A stretch of 38,854 bases of DNA, from the NCBI GenBank assembly GCA_017554335.1, contig JAFZIO010000004.1, positions 1-38,854 on the forward strand. Reading direction: 5' to 3'. A program made the translations under genes and the position numbers. Source of the DNA: Bacteroidales bacterium (GTDB lineage: Bacteria > Bacteroidota > Bacteroidia > Bacteroidales > UBA932). Below, in pieces: positions 18,951-26,041 of the stretch. The notes beneath the pieces were generated by a model. The model ran no database searches, was not told the DNA's origin, and saw only the letters and a program-made list of their open reading frames with translations. Numbering within the stretch: the first letter of the stretch is position 1; each line of letters begins with the position of its first letter.

Positions 18951-19793
18951 ATGCAATATCCAAGAGTTTTAACTATAGCCGGCAGTGATTCCGGCGGCGG
19001 CGCCGGGATTCAGGCCGACATCAAAGCTATCTCTGCCACAGGCAGTTACGCCGCCAGTGCAATCACTGCAGTAACGGTGCAGAATACCCTCGGCGTGGAG
19101 GCGGTACACCCGGTGCCGGTGGATATTATTTCCGCACAGATTGACTGCGTGCTGTCGGATATCGGAGCAGACGCCATAAAAATCGGCATGCTCCATAGCG
19201 CCGAAGTGGTACTCGCCGTCCGCGATGCCCTGCTGCGCAACGCAGCGTGTCCGGCGGAGGGAGGCGCCGCCTCGCTCAACATCGTCCTCGACCCGGTAAT
19301 GGTGGCGACATCGGGGCATCGGCTGATAGAGGAATCGGCCGTCAAAGTGCTGACGGAGGAACTGCTCCCGCTGGCCCGCGTCATCACACCCAATATCCCT
19401 GAAGCAGAGATACTTGCGGGGCGCGTCATCAGCTCGCAGGAAGAACTTCCGTCCGTCGCCCGGGAGCTGTCGAAGAAGGCCTCCCGCGTCACCCCGGTGT
19501 CGGTGCTCATGAAGGCAGGCCACCTTACAGACGACCGCCTCGTGGACGTCTTCTACAACGCCGAAGAGGACCGCATCGTGGAGTTGCCGTCGGCCCGCGT
19601 CTACACGCAGAACACCCACGGCACCGGCTGCACGCTGTCGTCCGCCTTCGCCTCCTACCTCGCTCAGGGCCTGCCGCTGGATGATGCCGCCCGCGCCGCC
19701 ACGGACTACATTCACAACGCAATCGTCTCCGGCGCCGAGTACACCATCGGCCAAGGGCATGGCCCTGTCAATCATTTTTGGAACAGAAAATAA
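18951..19793 (+). CDS. thiD: Hydroxymethylpyrimidine/phosphomethylpyrimidine kinase
   Basis: 280 residues. ThiD phosphorylates HMP to HMP-P and HMP-PP for coupling by ThiE. Ribokinase-fold motifs: LTIAGSDSGGGAGIQADIKA at the N-terminus, TGSYAASAITAVTVQNT, IKIGMLHSAEVV, LDPVMVATSGHRLI, the TPNIPEAEIL strand and the anion hole/catalytic NTHGTGCTLSSAFAS near residue 222. It lies 18 nt after thiL and 9 nt before thiM. It shows no palindromic insertion, unlike thiL. Confidence 0.96.
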   Translation: MQYPRVLTIAGSDSGGGAGIQADIKAISATGSYAASAITAVTVQNTLGVEAVHPVPVDIISAQIDCVLSDIGADAIKIGMLHSAEVVLAVRDALLRNAACPAEGGAASLNIVLDPVMVATSGHRLIEESAVKVLTEELLPLARVITPNIPEAEILAGRVISSQEELPSVARELSKKASRVTPVSVLMKAGHLTDDRLVDVFYNAEEDRIVELPSARVYTQNTHGTGCTLSSAFASYLAQGLPLDDAARAATDYIHNAIVSGAEYTIGQGHGPVNHFWNRK

Positions 19794-19802
19794 CGCTAGA
19801 AT

Positions 19803-20534
19803 ATGAAAATCCTTTCCGATAAAACCCCGGTGGTGGTGAACATCACCAACTACGTGGCAATGAACTTCAACGCCAACGCCCTGCTGGCAATAGGAGCTTC
19901 GCCCATTATGTCCTTCTACGACAAGGAGATGGACGACCTGCTCGCAATAGCTAACTCGCTGGTAATCAATATTGGTTGCCTGGACGACAATGAGATACAC
20001 GGCATGCATGCGGCAGCGGCGGCGGCAGTCAAGTACGGCAAGCCGTGGGTGCTCGATCCGGTGGGCGTGGGTGCCAGCAAGGTGCGCACGGAGACCGCCG
20101 TCGACCTCATCACCAGATACCATCCCGCCATCGTCCGCTGCAACGCGTCGGAAATCATGGTGCTGCACGGGACGGCCTGCCAGACGCGCGGAGTCGACAG
20201 CGCCGAGCCGGTGGAGAAGGCACGCAGCTGCGCCCGCGAGTTCGCCGCCCAGCACGGAACCGTCGTCGCTGTGAGCGGGGCGGTGGACTTCATCACCGAC
20301 GGCAAGCGCGAGGCAGAGTGCCACAAAGGCTCGCCAATGATGGCCAAGGTGACGACGATGGGTTGCTGTGCCTCAGCGGTTTGCGCCGCTTTCGCCGCCG
20401 TGATGCCACCTTTCGAGGCCGCCGTTCACGCCATGGACGCCATGGGCACCGCCGGCGAACGTGCTGCCGCCCGCTCCGAGGGCACCGGCTCGCTCGCCAT
20501 GCACTTCATCGACGAACTCTACCGCCTGCCGTAG
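19803..20534 (+). CDS. thiM: Hydroxyethylthiazole kinase
   Basis: 243 residues, slightly short for ThiM. It phosphorylates salvaged 4-methyl-5-(2-hydroxyethyl)thiazole. Family blocks: PVVVNITNYVAMNFNANALLAIGASPIMS, LVINIGCLDD, GKPWVLDPVGVGASKVRT, IVRCNASEIMVL, VVAVSGAVDFITDG and the ATP/active-site MAKVTTMGCCASAVCAAFAA, where the usual GTGC is TMGCC. ThiM is a salvage enzyme, so the operon can use exogenous or recycled thiazole. Confidence 0.94.
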   Translation: MKILSDKTPVVVNITNYVAMNFNANALLAIGASPIMSFYDKEMDDLLAIANSLVINIGCLDDNEIHGMHAAAAAAVKYGKPWVLDPVGVGASKVRTETAVDLITRYHPAIVRCNASEIMVLHGTACQTRGVDSAEPVEKARSCAREFAAQHGTVVAVSGAVDFITDGKREAECHKGSPMMAKVTTMGCCASAVCAAFAAVMPPFEAAVHAMDAMGTAGERAAARSEGTGSLAMHFIDELYRLP

Positions 20535-20583
20535 CTTTTTGGCGTTATCTATAATCGTCAGTGCTGTAGGTACTTAAGGAATC

Positions 20584-20609
20584 CAAGTGGGGGTAAATTC
20601 CCCCACTTG
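20584..20609 (+). other. Perfect 10-bp hairpin between thiM and thiE
   Basis: CAAGTGGGGG / CCCCCACTTG around TAAATT. It is followed by AAAACAG rather than a T run on the plus strand, and no T run lies on its other side for the minus strand, so it is not a normal intrinsic terminator. It lies 14 nt upstream of the thiE ATG and may act as a processing or stabilising element, or be another small palindromic repeat. Confidence 0.7.
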
Positions 20610-20623
20610 AAAACAGTAAGAAG

Positions 20624-21292
20624 ATGGAAATCAGAAAGATACAGAAAACGGCCAGCCGCTCGCAGGAGCGCATCAGGGAACAACTCAGACTCTATCTGGT
20701 GACCGACAGGCCGCTGTCGCTGGGGCGAGACATCGCGTGGGTGGTGGAAGAGGCGGTGAAGGGCGGCGCGACCATGGTGCAGCTGCGGGAGAAGGACATC
20801 GACACCCGCGAGTTCATCGATCTGGCGCGGCGGCTGCAACCGATACTGAAGTCCAAAGGCGTGCCGCTGATCATCAACGACCGCGTCGACGTGGCGCTGG
20901 CGGTGGATGCTGACGGGGTGCACATTGGTCAGTCGGACATGCCGTACGAGATTGCACGGCGGCTGCTCGGGCCCGACAAAATCATCGGCCTAAGCGTTGA
21001 AAACATGGATGAGGTGCGAGAGGCTAACTTGCTGGATGTCGATTATATAGGGGTGTCTCCCGTTTATGCTACCGCTACCAAGACCGATACCGCTCCGCCC
21101 TTCGGAATCGAAGGGTTGAGGGAGGCGGTTCGCATCTCAGAGCACCCTGCCGTTGCCATCGGCGGCATGAACGCCCGCACCGCCGCGGACGCCCTTGCGA
21201 CGGGAGTCGACGGAATTGCTGTCGTCAGTGCGATTTGCAGTGCCCAGGATCCGCAAGAAGCGGCCCGTTATCTCCGGTCGATTCCGAAGTAG
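20624..21292 (+). CDS. thiE: Thiamine-phosphate synthase
   Basis: 222 residues. ThiE joins HMP-PP and thiazole phosphate to TMP. The TIM-barrel signatures are LRLYLVTDRPLS, GGATMVQLREKDIDTREF, VPLIINDRVDVALAVDADGVHIGQ, IIGLSVENMDEV, DYIGVSPVYATATKTD and PAVAIGGMNARTAADAL. An N-terminal extension of about 24 charged residues precedes the family start. It is last in the thi operon and its stop region overlaps convergent tenA by 25 bp. Confidence 0.96.
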   Translation: MEIRKIQKTASRSQERIREQLRLYLVTDRPLSLGRDIAWVVEEAVKGGATMVQLREKDIDTREFIDLARRLQPILKSKGVPLIINDRVDVALAVDADGVHIGQSDMPYEIARRLLGPDKIIGLSVENMDEVREANLLDVDYIGVSPVYATATKTDTAPPFGIEGLREAVRISEHPAVAIGGMNARTAADALATGVDGIAVVSAICSAQDPQEAARYLRSIPK

Positions 21293-21930
21293 CCGTAATC
21301 CCAGAAATAGTATTCGAACTTCGTAGCGGCCACGAACTCCTCCGTCATGCGTTCGCGAACGGCGTCAGAGGCCGCGGCGGCGTACTCGTCGGCCAGCTTC
21401 AGAACGGCGTTGACGCCCTCGGTGAACGCCTCGTTGCCGTATTCCTGAATCCACTCGCGGTAGGGGTTGCCATCCACGGAAGCGATTCTCAAAATATGCT
21501 GCCCCACCTCGTTGTAAACCCACATGCAGGGGAGCATGGCGGCGAGCCCGATCTCCTTGCTTCCGGTGCCTATGGCGGCCTGGGTGTGCTCGTTGTAATC
21601 GGCGGTTACAGGGGAGGGAAGTACCTGAGTATCAATGCCGAAGCGGTCTATCAGCAGAGCGTGCATCATCTTTTCTCCCTCTATCCCTTCTTTGGCGAAT
21701 TCGACGAACATAGCATGTGCTACGGGCTCGGTAATCAGCTCCGCAAGCTCGAACATCTGACGTCCGTAGTTGCCTATGTACAGCTCGTCCTGGGCGAGGT
21801 AGCGGTCGAAGATTGCGGTGTCAAGAGTTCCGGCTGCGAGTTCTTTTATGAAGGGGTGCCCGAGAATCTGGTTATAAATGGGAAGGGCCTTGTTCCAAGC
21901 CTCACGTGTCCAACAAGTTGTCTGTGCCAT
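21268..21930 (-). CDS. tenA: Aminopyrimidine aminohydrolase / thiaminase II
   Basis: 220 residues from ATG 21930 (an ATG 21 nt upstream is less likely). TenA recycles pyrimidines from degraded thiamine to HMP. Diagnostic features: the nucleophile Cys in AAMLPCMWVYNEVG falls at C135, the same number as in the Bacillus enzyme; YLAQDELYIGNYGR carries the active-site Asp; FEYYFWDYGY closes the C-terminus. It faces the thi operon, overlapping thiE by 25 bp; no riboswitch precedes it. With ThiM it completes a salvage route for both halves of thiamine. Confidence 0.93.
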   Translation of the reverse strand: MAQTTCWTREAWNKALPIYNQILGHPFIKELAAGTLDTAIFDRYLAQDELYIGNYGRQMFELAELITEPVAHAMFVEFAKEGIEGEKMMHALLIDRFGIDTQVLPSPVTADYNEHTQAAIGTGSKEIGLAAMLPCMWVYNEVGQHILRIASVDGNPYREWIQEYGNEAFTEGVNAVLKLADEYAAAASDAVRERMTEEFVAATKFEYYFWDYGYFGIDRR

Positions 21931-21966
21931 TGGTATACAAATTTTACACAAATATCGTAAAAAATC

Positions 21967-21997
21967 TTGGTAATAAGCAGCGGAATAATTAAATTAG
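21967..21997 (+). promoter_or_regulatory. Probable promoter of the 22038 gene
   Basis: TTG (21967-21969), a 20-bp spacer, then TAAATTAG (21990-21997), one mismatch from TAnnTTTG. This would give a leader of about 35 nt, A-rich just before the ATG. Confidence 0.5.
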
Positions 21998-22037
21998 CAG
22001 GACCTAACGATTCTAATCATTAAAACTTATAAAAATT

Positions 22038-22709
22038 ATGGCTATTCAGAAGATCGACATCAAAGAGACCATTATTGCCGGTGTGCAGTATGGTATGCAA
22101 AACATCCTGAACCTTATCCTGATGGTTCTTCTTTACATCGTAACCGTTTGGATTCCTTACCTTAACGTTGGCACTACTATCGGTCTGTACAAGGCCATCA
22201 TCAAGATCGGTCGCGGAGAGACTTTCAAACCGACAGATATTTTTGACAAAGAGAATTTCAACAACCTTGGAGATTTCTTCCTGCTCCTTGGCTTCTTGTG
22301 CATGGGTATCTATGTTGCTGCCATTTTCATGTTTATCCCCGCCATCGTCATCGGAATAGCATGGCAGTTCGCAATCTACTTCTTTATCGACAAGGGCCTC
22401 TCTCCTACCAAGTGCCTGAAGGTCAGCTACAAAGCAACCTATGGAGAGAAGTGGAGAATATTCTTCATCTACCTCATCCTCTATATCGTCATTTGCATTG
22501 TCTGCGGTGTTCTGGCTCTCATCCCGAAGGTCGGCGGCATCCTTGCAGTCCTTGCAGTTATTTGCTGTGCAGCTATTGTAGTTGCCATTGAGGGCGTGAT
22601 GTACAAGCACTTCTCCGACAAGGCTGACGAAATCTTCGCCGACAAGATCGGCTGCTGCTGCAAGGAGGCCCCCGAAGCCCCTGCCGCCCCTGAGGTTCCG
22701 GCCGAATAA
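22038..22709 (+). CDS. Conserved integral membrane protein of unknown function
   Basis: 223 residues with about four hydrophobic segments: ILNLILMVLLYIVTVWIPYL, FFLLLGFLCMGIYVAAIFMF continuing through IPAIVIGIAWQFAIYFFI, IFFIYLILYIVICIVCGVLAL and ILAVLAVICCAAIVVAIEGV. The soluble C-terminus has a Cys cluster (KIGCCCKE) and an Ala/Pro/Glu tail. The layout resembles membrane proteins of the DUF975/YciC type, but I do not recognise a firm family. It has its own promoter and terminator and lower GC than its neighbours. Confidence 0.7.
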   Translation: MAIQKIDIKETIIAGVQYGMQNILNLILMVLLYIVTVWIPYLNVGTTIGLYKAIIKIGRGETFKPTDIFDKENFNNLGDFFLLLGFLCMGIYVAAIFMFIPAIVIGIAWQFAIYFFIDKGLSPTKCLKVSYKATYGEKWRIFFIYLILYIVICIVCGVLALIPKVGGILAVLAVICCAAIVVAIEGVMYKHFSDKADEIFADKIGCCCKEAPEAPAAPEVPAE

Positions 22710-22727
22710 TCCTACCGGTAAAAAATA

Positions 22728-22758
22728 AGAGCCCGACCTCTGCAGGCCGGGCTCTTTC
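22728..22758. terminator. Bidirectional intrinsic terminator
   Basis: AGAGCCCG and CGGGCTCT form an 8-bp stem (22728-22755). The plus side is followed by TTCTGT. The minus side is followed by TTATTTTTTA, a stronger tract. It can therefore end both the 22038 gene and rubrerythrin. Confidence 0.8.
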
Positions 22759-22785
22759 TGTCATGTTGAGCGCAGCGAAACATCT
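22758..22785. repeat. GAGCG-core palindromic repeat (intergenic)
   Basis: CTGTCATGTTGAGCGCAGCG followed by AAACATCT. Arms ATGTT/AACAT are complementary and different in sequence from the dsbD copies, while the GAGCG-AGCGA core is kept. Its end touches the rubrerythrin stop codon. Confidence 0.8.
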
Positions 22786-23323
22786 ACCAGTTCTGCGCCG
22801 TAATCTCGAAGAACGACTGGGGATGCGCGCACACCGGGCAGAGCTCCGGAGCCTTGGTGCCCACTACGATGTGACCGCAGTTGCGGCACTCCCAAACCTT
22901 CACCTCGCTCTTTGCGAAAACTTCCTGAGCCTCAATGTTGTGCAGCAGGGCGCGATAGCGCTCCTCGTGCCTCTTTTCGATAGCGGCTACCAGGCGGAAC
23001 TTGGCGGCCAGAGCCTTGAATCCCTCTTCCTCGGCAGTCTTGGCGAAGCCCTCGTACATATCGGTCCACTCGAAGTTCTCGCCGGCTGCGGCTGCTGCCA
23101 GATTCTCGGCGGTGCTGCCTATGCCCTCGAGCTCCTTGAACCAGAGCTTGGCATGCTCCTTCTCGTTGTCCGCTGTCTTGAGGAAGATCTCGGAAATCTG
23201 CTCGAAGCCTTCTTTCTTTGCTACGGAAGCAAAATAAGTGTACTTGTTTCTCGCCTGTGATTCGCCGGCGAACGCTGCCTCCAGATTTTTCTCGGTCTGG
23301 GTACCTGCATACTTGTTAGCCAT
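22784..23323 (-). CDS. rbr: Rubrerythrin
   Basis: 179 residues, usual length. The four-helix ferritin-like domain carries the di-iron ligands in [27 protein letters not shown], and [14 protein letters not shown]. The C-terminal rubredoxin-type domain has CxxC pairs (VWECRNCGH and ELCPVCAH). It reduces hydrogen peroxide in the cytoplasm, typical of obligate anaerobes. It is monocistronic on the minus strand, with its own -7 box and a terminator. Confidence 0.97.
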   Translation of the reverse strand: MANKYAGTQTEKNLEAAFAGESQARNKYTYFASVAKKEGFEQISEIFLKTADNEKEHAKLWFKELEGIGSTAENLAAAAAGENFEWTDMYEGFAKTAEEEGFKALAAKFRLVAAIEKRHEERYRALLHNIEAQEVFAKSEVKVWECRNCGHIVVGTKAPELCPVCAHPQSFFEITAQNW

Positions 23324-23365
23324 ATCGGTAATAGTTTTAAAGAATCGTAAACAACATCGTTATGG

Positions 23366-23373
23366 CAAATGTA
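23366..23373 (-). promoter_or_regulatory. rbr promoter -7 box
   Basis: Minus-strand TACATTTG (TAnnTTTG), giving a leader of about 35-40 nt to ATG 23323. Confidence 0.55.
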
Positions 23374-23421
23374 AGAAATAATTTTGATATCCGAACATTA
23401 GGATTATTATTATATTATTCG

Positions 23422-23429
23422 TACATTTG
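23422..23429 (+). promoter_or_regulatory. rfb operon promoter -7 box
   Basis: TACATTTG (TAnnTTTG), 165 bp before rfbA. It predicts a transcript that starts about 23435 and includes the structured leader. Confidence 0.55.
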
Positions 23430-23450
23430 TGTGTTTTATCCAGTCAAGAT

Positions 23451-23556
23451 AAGACGGGGGACTACGGACACCGCTCCCGGAGGGAGCAAGACCGATTGAT
23501 ACTGAGCAAAGTAGCAAAGTCCCAGCCTCGACCGGAGCCAGGTTTTTATTTGGACC
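23451..23556 (+). ncRNA. Candidate structured leader RNA upstream of rfbA
   Basis: The segment folds by eye into a three-way junction: closing stem GGGACT (23458-23463) / AGTCCC (23518-23523); arm 1 CGG (23465-23467) / CCG (23492-23494), extended by GCTCCC-GGA-GGGAGC (23473-23487); arm 2 TACT-GAGCAA-AGTA (23500-23513). Then comes CCTCGACCGGAGCCAGG followed by TTTTTATTT, possibly a weak terminator. CCGGAGC (about 23532) could instead pair with GCTCCCGG of arm 1, an attenuator-like switch. I do not recognise the class. No ORF in this stretch is convincing. Confidence 0.4.
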
Positions 23557-23594
23557 CGGAGAGGGGAAGATATGCCATGCACTAATAACCTCCA

Positions 23595-24500
23595 ATGAAA
23601 GGCATCGTTTTAGCCGGCGGGTCAGGCACCCGTCTGTATCCCATAACGAAGGGCGTCAGCAAGCAGCTGCTGCCCATTTATGACAAACCGATGGTGTACT
23701 ATCCCGTCAGCGCGCTTATGCTCGCCGGCATCAGGGATATACTCATCATATCTACGCCGCAGGACCTCCCCGGATTCAAGCGTCTGCTCGGAACCGGAGA
23801 AGACTACGGCGTTCGTTTTGAATACGCCGAGCAGCCCAGCCCCGACGGACTGGCGCAGGCCTTCATCATCGGTGAGCAATTCATAGGCGACGACTGCGCC
23901 TGCCTGGTGCTTGGAGACAACATCTTCCACGGAGCCGGCTTCACCAAACTCCTGCGAGAGGCGGTGCGCACGGCGGAAGAGGAGCGCAAGGCCACCGTCT
24001 TCGGCTACTGGGTGTCCGACCCCGAGCGTTACGGCGTGGCCGAGTTCGACAAGGACGGCAACTGCCTGAGCATTGAAGAGAAGCCGAAGGAGCCCAAGAG
24101 CAACTATGCCGTCGTGGGCCTCTACTTCTACCCCAACAAGGTGGTGGACGTGGCGAAGCACATCAAGCCTTCCGCCCGCGGCGAGCTGGAGATCACCACG
24201 GTGAACCAGGAGTTCCTGCGCGACGGCGAGCTGAAGGTGCAGACGCTGGGCCGCGGCTTCGCCTGGCTGGACACCGGCACCCACGACTCCCTCGCGGAGG
24301 CGTCCATATACATCGAGACCATAGAGAAGCGCCAGGGCCTCAAGGTGGCGTGCCTGGAGGGCATAGCACTCTCGAAGGGCTGGATCACCCCCGCCCGCGT
24401 GCGTGAGATCGCCGCCCCCATGGCCAAGAACCAGTACGGCCAGTATCTCCTCAAGATGGCCGACGAAATAGAGAAGAACGGTCCGTTCGATATTGAGTAA
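23595..24500 (+). CDS. rfbA: Glucose-1-phosphate thymidylyltransferase
   Basis: 301 residues, full length. It forms dTDP-glucose from dTTP and glucose-1-phosphate. Nucleotidyltransferase signature [25 protein letters not shown] at the N-terminus, [27 protein letters not shown] (metal-binding Asp), VVGLYFYPN and [16 protein letters not shown]. It is first of rfbACDB, one base before rfbC, and is preceded by a long structured leader. Confidence 0.98.
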   Translation: MKGIVLAGGSGTRLYPITKGVSKQLLPIYDKPMVYYPVSALMLAGIRDILIISTPQDLPGFKRLLGTGEDYGVRFEYAEQPSPDGLAQAFIIGEQFIGDDCACLVLGDNIFHGAGFTKLLREAVRTAEEERKATVFGYWVSDPERYGVAEFDKDGNCLSIEEKPKEPKSNYAVVGLYFYPNKVVDVAKHIKPSARGELEITTVNQEFLRDGELKVQTLGRGFAWLDTGTHDSLAEASIYIETIEKRQGLKVACLEGIALSKGWITPARVREIAAPMAKNQYGQYLLKMADEIEKNGPFDIE

Positions 24501-25079
24501 ATGATCAACGTTATCCAAACTGCCATCCCCGGCGCGGTCATAATCGAACCGCGCGTGTTCGGCGACGCCCGCGGCTACTTCTTCGAAAGCTGGAGCGAGC
24601 GCGAGTTCGACGCCGCCGTGCGACCGGTGCGATGGGTGCAGGACAACGAGAGCAAGAGCTCCTACGGCGTGCTCCGTGGCCTGCATTTCCAGACGGGACG
24701 CCACTCGCAGAGCAAGCTCGTGCGCGTGGTGAGCGGGCGCGTGCTGGACGTGGCGGTGGACATTCGCAAGGGCTCCCCCTGGTTCGGGCAGCACGTGGCT
24801 TGCGAGCTGAGCGGCGAGAACCGCCGGCAGTTCTTCATCCCCCGCGGCTTCGCCCACGGGTTCGCGGTGCTGAGCCCGGAGGCGGTCTTCCAGTACAAGT
24901 GCGACAACTTCTACGCCCCTGAGGCCGAAGGCGCGATCGCATGGAACGACGCCGCTCTCGGCATCGACTGGGGCCTCCCGGAGGCGGACATCCTGCTGTC
25001 GGAGAAGGACAAGCACCACCCGCTGCTGGCGGACGTCCCGGAACTGTTTGACTTTTCGATTGACTATTACGCCGAATGA
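24501..25079 (+). CDS. rfbC: dTDP-4-dehydrorhamnose 3,5-epimerase
   Basis: 192 residues, family length. The cupin fold includes EPRVFGDARGYFFESW, VLRGLHFQ (active-site His), SKLVRVVSGRVLDVAVDIRKGSP and FIPRGFAHGFAVLS, with a final YAPEAEGAIAWND segment. It epimerises dTDP-4-keto-6-deoxyglucose at C3 and C5. Stop and start overlap in ATGA with rfbD. Confidence 0.97.
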   Translation: MINVIQTAIPGAVIIEPRVFGDARGYFFESWSEREFDAAVRPVRWVQDNESKSSYGVLRGLHFQTGRHSQSKLVRVVSGRVLDVAVDIRKGSPWFGQHVACELSGENRRQFFIPRGFAHGFAVLSPEAVFQYKCDNFYAPEAEGAIAWNDAALGIDWGLPEADILLSEKDKHHPLLADVPELFDFSIDYYAE

Positions 25080-26041
25080 AGATACTTGTCACAGGTGCCA
25101 ACGGGCAGCTCGGAATGAGCTTGCGCAGGATTGCCGGTCAAGCCGGCAATGACGAAGGCCGTCATGCCCGACCTGATCGGGCATCCTTCGTCTTCACCGA
25201 CGTGGTGGACGCCCCCGGCGTGCAGACCGCGCACCTGGACATCACCGACGCCTCCGCAGTGCGGGCTATGGTTGCAGCAGAGAAGGTGGACACCGTCATC
25301 AACTGTGCCGCCTATACCAACGTGGACGCGGCCGAGGACAATCCGGAGCTGGCGGAACTGCTGAACGCAACGGCGGTGGGCATACTGGCGGAGGCGATGA
25401 AGGAGGTGGACGGCCTGCTGGTGCACATCTCCACCGACTACGTCTTCGGAGGCGACCCGTACAACACCCCTTGCACGGAGGAGCAGAAAGGCACGCCCAC
25501 AGGCGCGTACGGCCTGAGCAAGCTCCACGGCGAGCAGGCTATCCTCGTTTCCGGCGTACGGCACATAATCATACGCACCGGATGGCTGTACAGCGAGTAC
25601 GGCAAGAACTTCGTGAAGACCATGCTGAAGCTCACCGCCGAGCGGCCGCAACTCAGTGTGGTGTTCGACCAGGTGGGTACGCCTACGTACGCCGGGGACC
25701 TTGCGGCAGCGATAGTGGCTATCCTTGGGATTGCGGGTCAAGCCCGCAATGAGGGTAAGGGGGGTGCCCCTCATCCCGGACTTGATCCGGGATCCCTTGG
25801 CATCTACAACTACTCCAACGAGGGCGTCTGCAGCTGGTACGACTTTGCGAAGACAATTGCTGAGTACGCCGGCCATACATCGTGCGACATCCGGCCGTGC
25901 CATTCTAACGAGTTCCCCTCCAAGGTGCACCGCCCGTCGTACTCGGTGCTGGACAAGACCAAAATCAAGAATACTTTCGGACTGCAGATCCCTTACTGGA
26001 CCGAGTCCCTCAAAAAATGCATACAGAACCTTAACGCATGA
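25076..26041 (+). CDS. rfbD: dTDP-4-dehydrorhamnose reductase with two palindromic insertions
   Basis: 321 residues; about 280-300 is usual. It reduces dTDP-4-keto-rhamnose to dTDP-rhamnose with NAD(P)H. Motifs: ILVTGANGQLG, HLDITDASAV, VINCAAYTNVDAAEDN, HISTDYVFGGD, the catalytic YGLSKLHGE (YxxxK) and IIIRTGWLYSEYGKNF. Two segments are foreign: about residues 19-39 (IAGQAGNDEG...) after SLRR, and about 217-241 (GIAGQARNEG...) before IYNYSNEG, both from related palindromic elements and both in loops. Four-base overlaps with rfbC and rfbB show coupling. Confidence 0.96.
   Translation: MKILVTGANGQLGMSLRRIAGQAGNDEGRHARPDRASFVFTDVVDAPGVQTAHLDITDASAVRAMVAAEKVDTVINCAAYTNVDAAEDNPELAELLNATAVGILAEAMKEVDGLLVHISTDYVFGGDPYNTPCTEEQKGTPTGAYGLSKLHGEQAILVSGVRHIIIRTGWLYSEYGKNFVKTMLKLTAERPQLSVVFDQVGTPTYAGDLAAAIVAILGIAGQARNEGKGGAPHPGLDPGSLGIYNYSNEGVCSWYDFAKTIAEYAGHTSCDIRPCHSNEFPSKVHRPSYSVLDKTKIKNTFGLQIPYWTESLKKCIQNLNA
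25129..25192. repeat. Two-hairpin palindromic element, rfbD copy 1
   Basis: Hairpin 1 ATTGCCGG-TCAAG-CCGGCAAT (25130-25150). Then GACGAAGG (25151-25158) pairs with CCTTCGTC (about 25185-25192), enclosing hairpin 2 ATGCCCGA...TCGGGCAT. It reads IAGQAGNDEGRHARPDRASF without a stop. Confidence 0.88.
25723..25799. repeat. Two-hairpin palindromic element, rfbD copy 2
   Basis: Hairpin 1 ATTGCGGG-TCAAG-CCCGCAAT (25730-25750) and hairpin 2 ATCCCGGA-CTTGA-TCCGGGAT (25773-25793). The same order, loops and reading frame as copy 1, with different but still complementary arms. CCTTGG occurs on both sides, a possible target duplication. Confidence 0.88.

Noticed and set aside
20584-20609. Intrinsic terminator between thiM and thiE
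   Set aside because: No T run follows the hairpin on either strand, and thiE is plainly part of the same pathway.
23458-23523. tRNA or tmRNA
   Set aside because: The cloverleaf-like fold lacks a T-loop TTCGA motif, an anticodon arm of the right size and a CCA end.
23622-25019. Long minus-strand frame opposite rfbA-rfbC
   Set aside because: Antisense shadow of two well-conserved genes, with no domain of its own.
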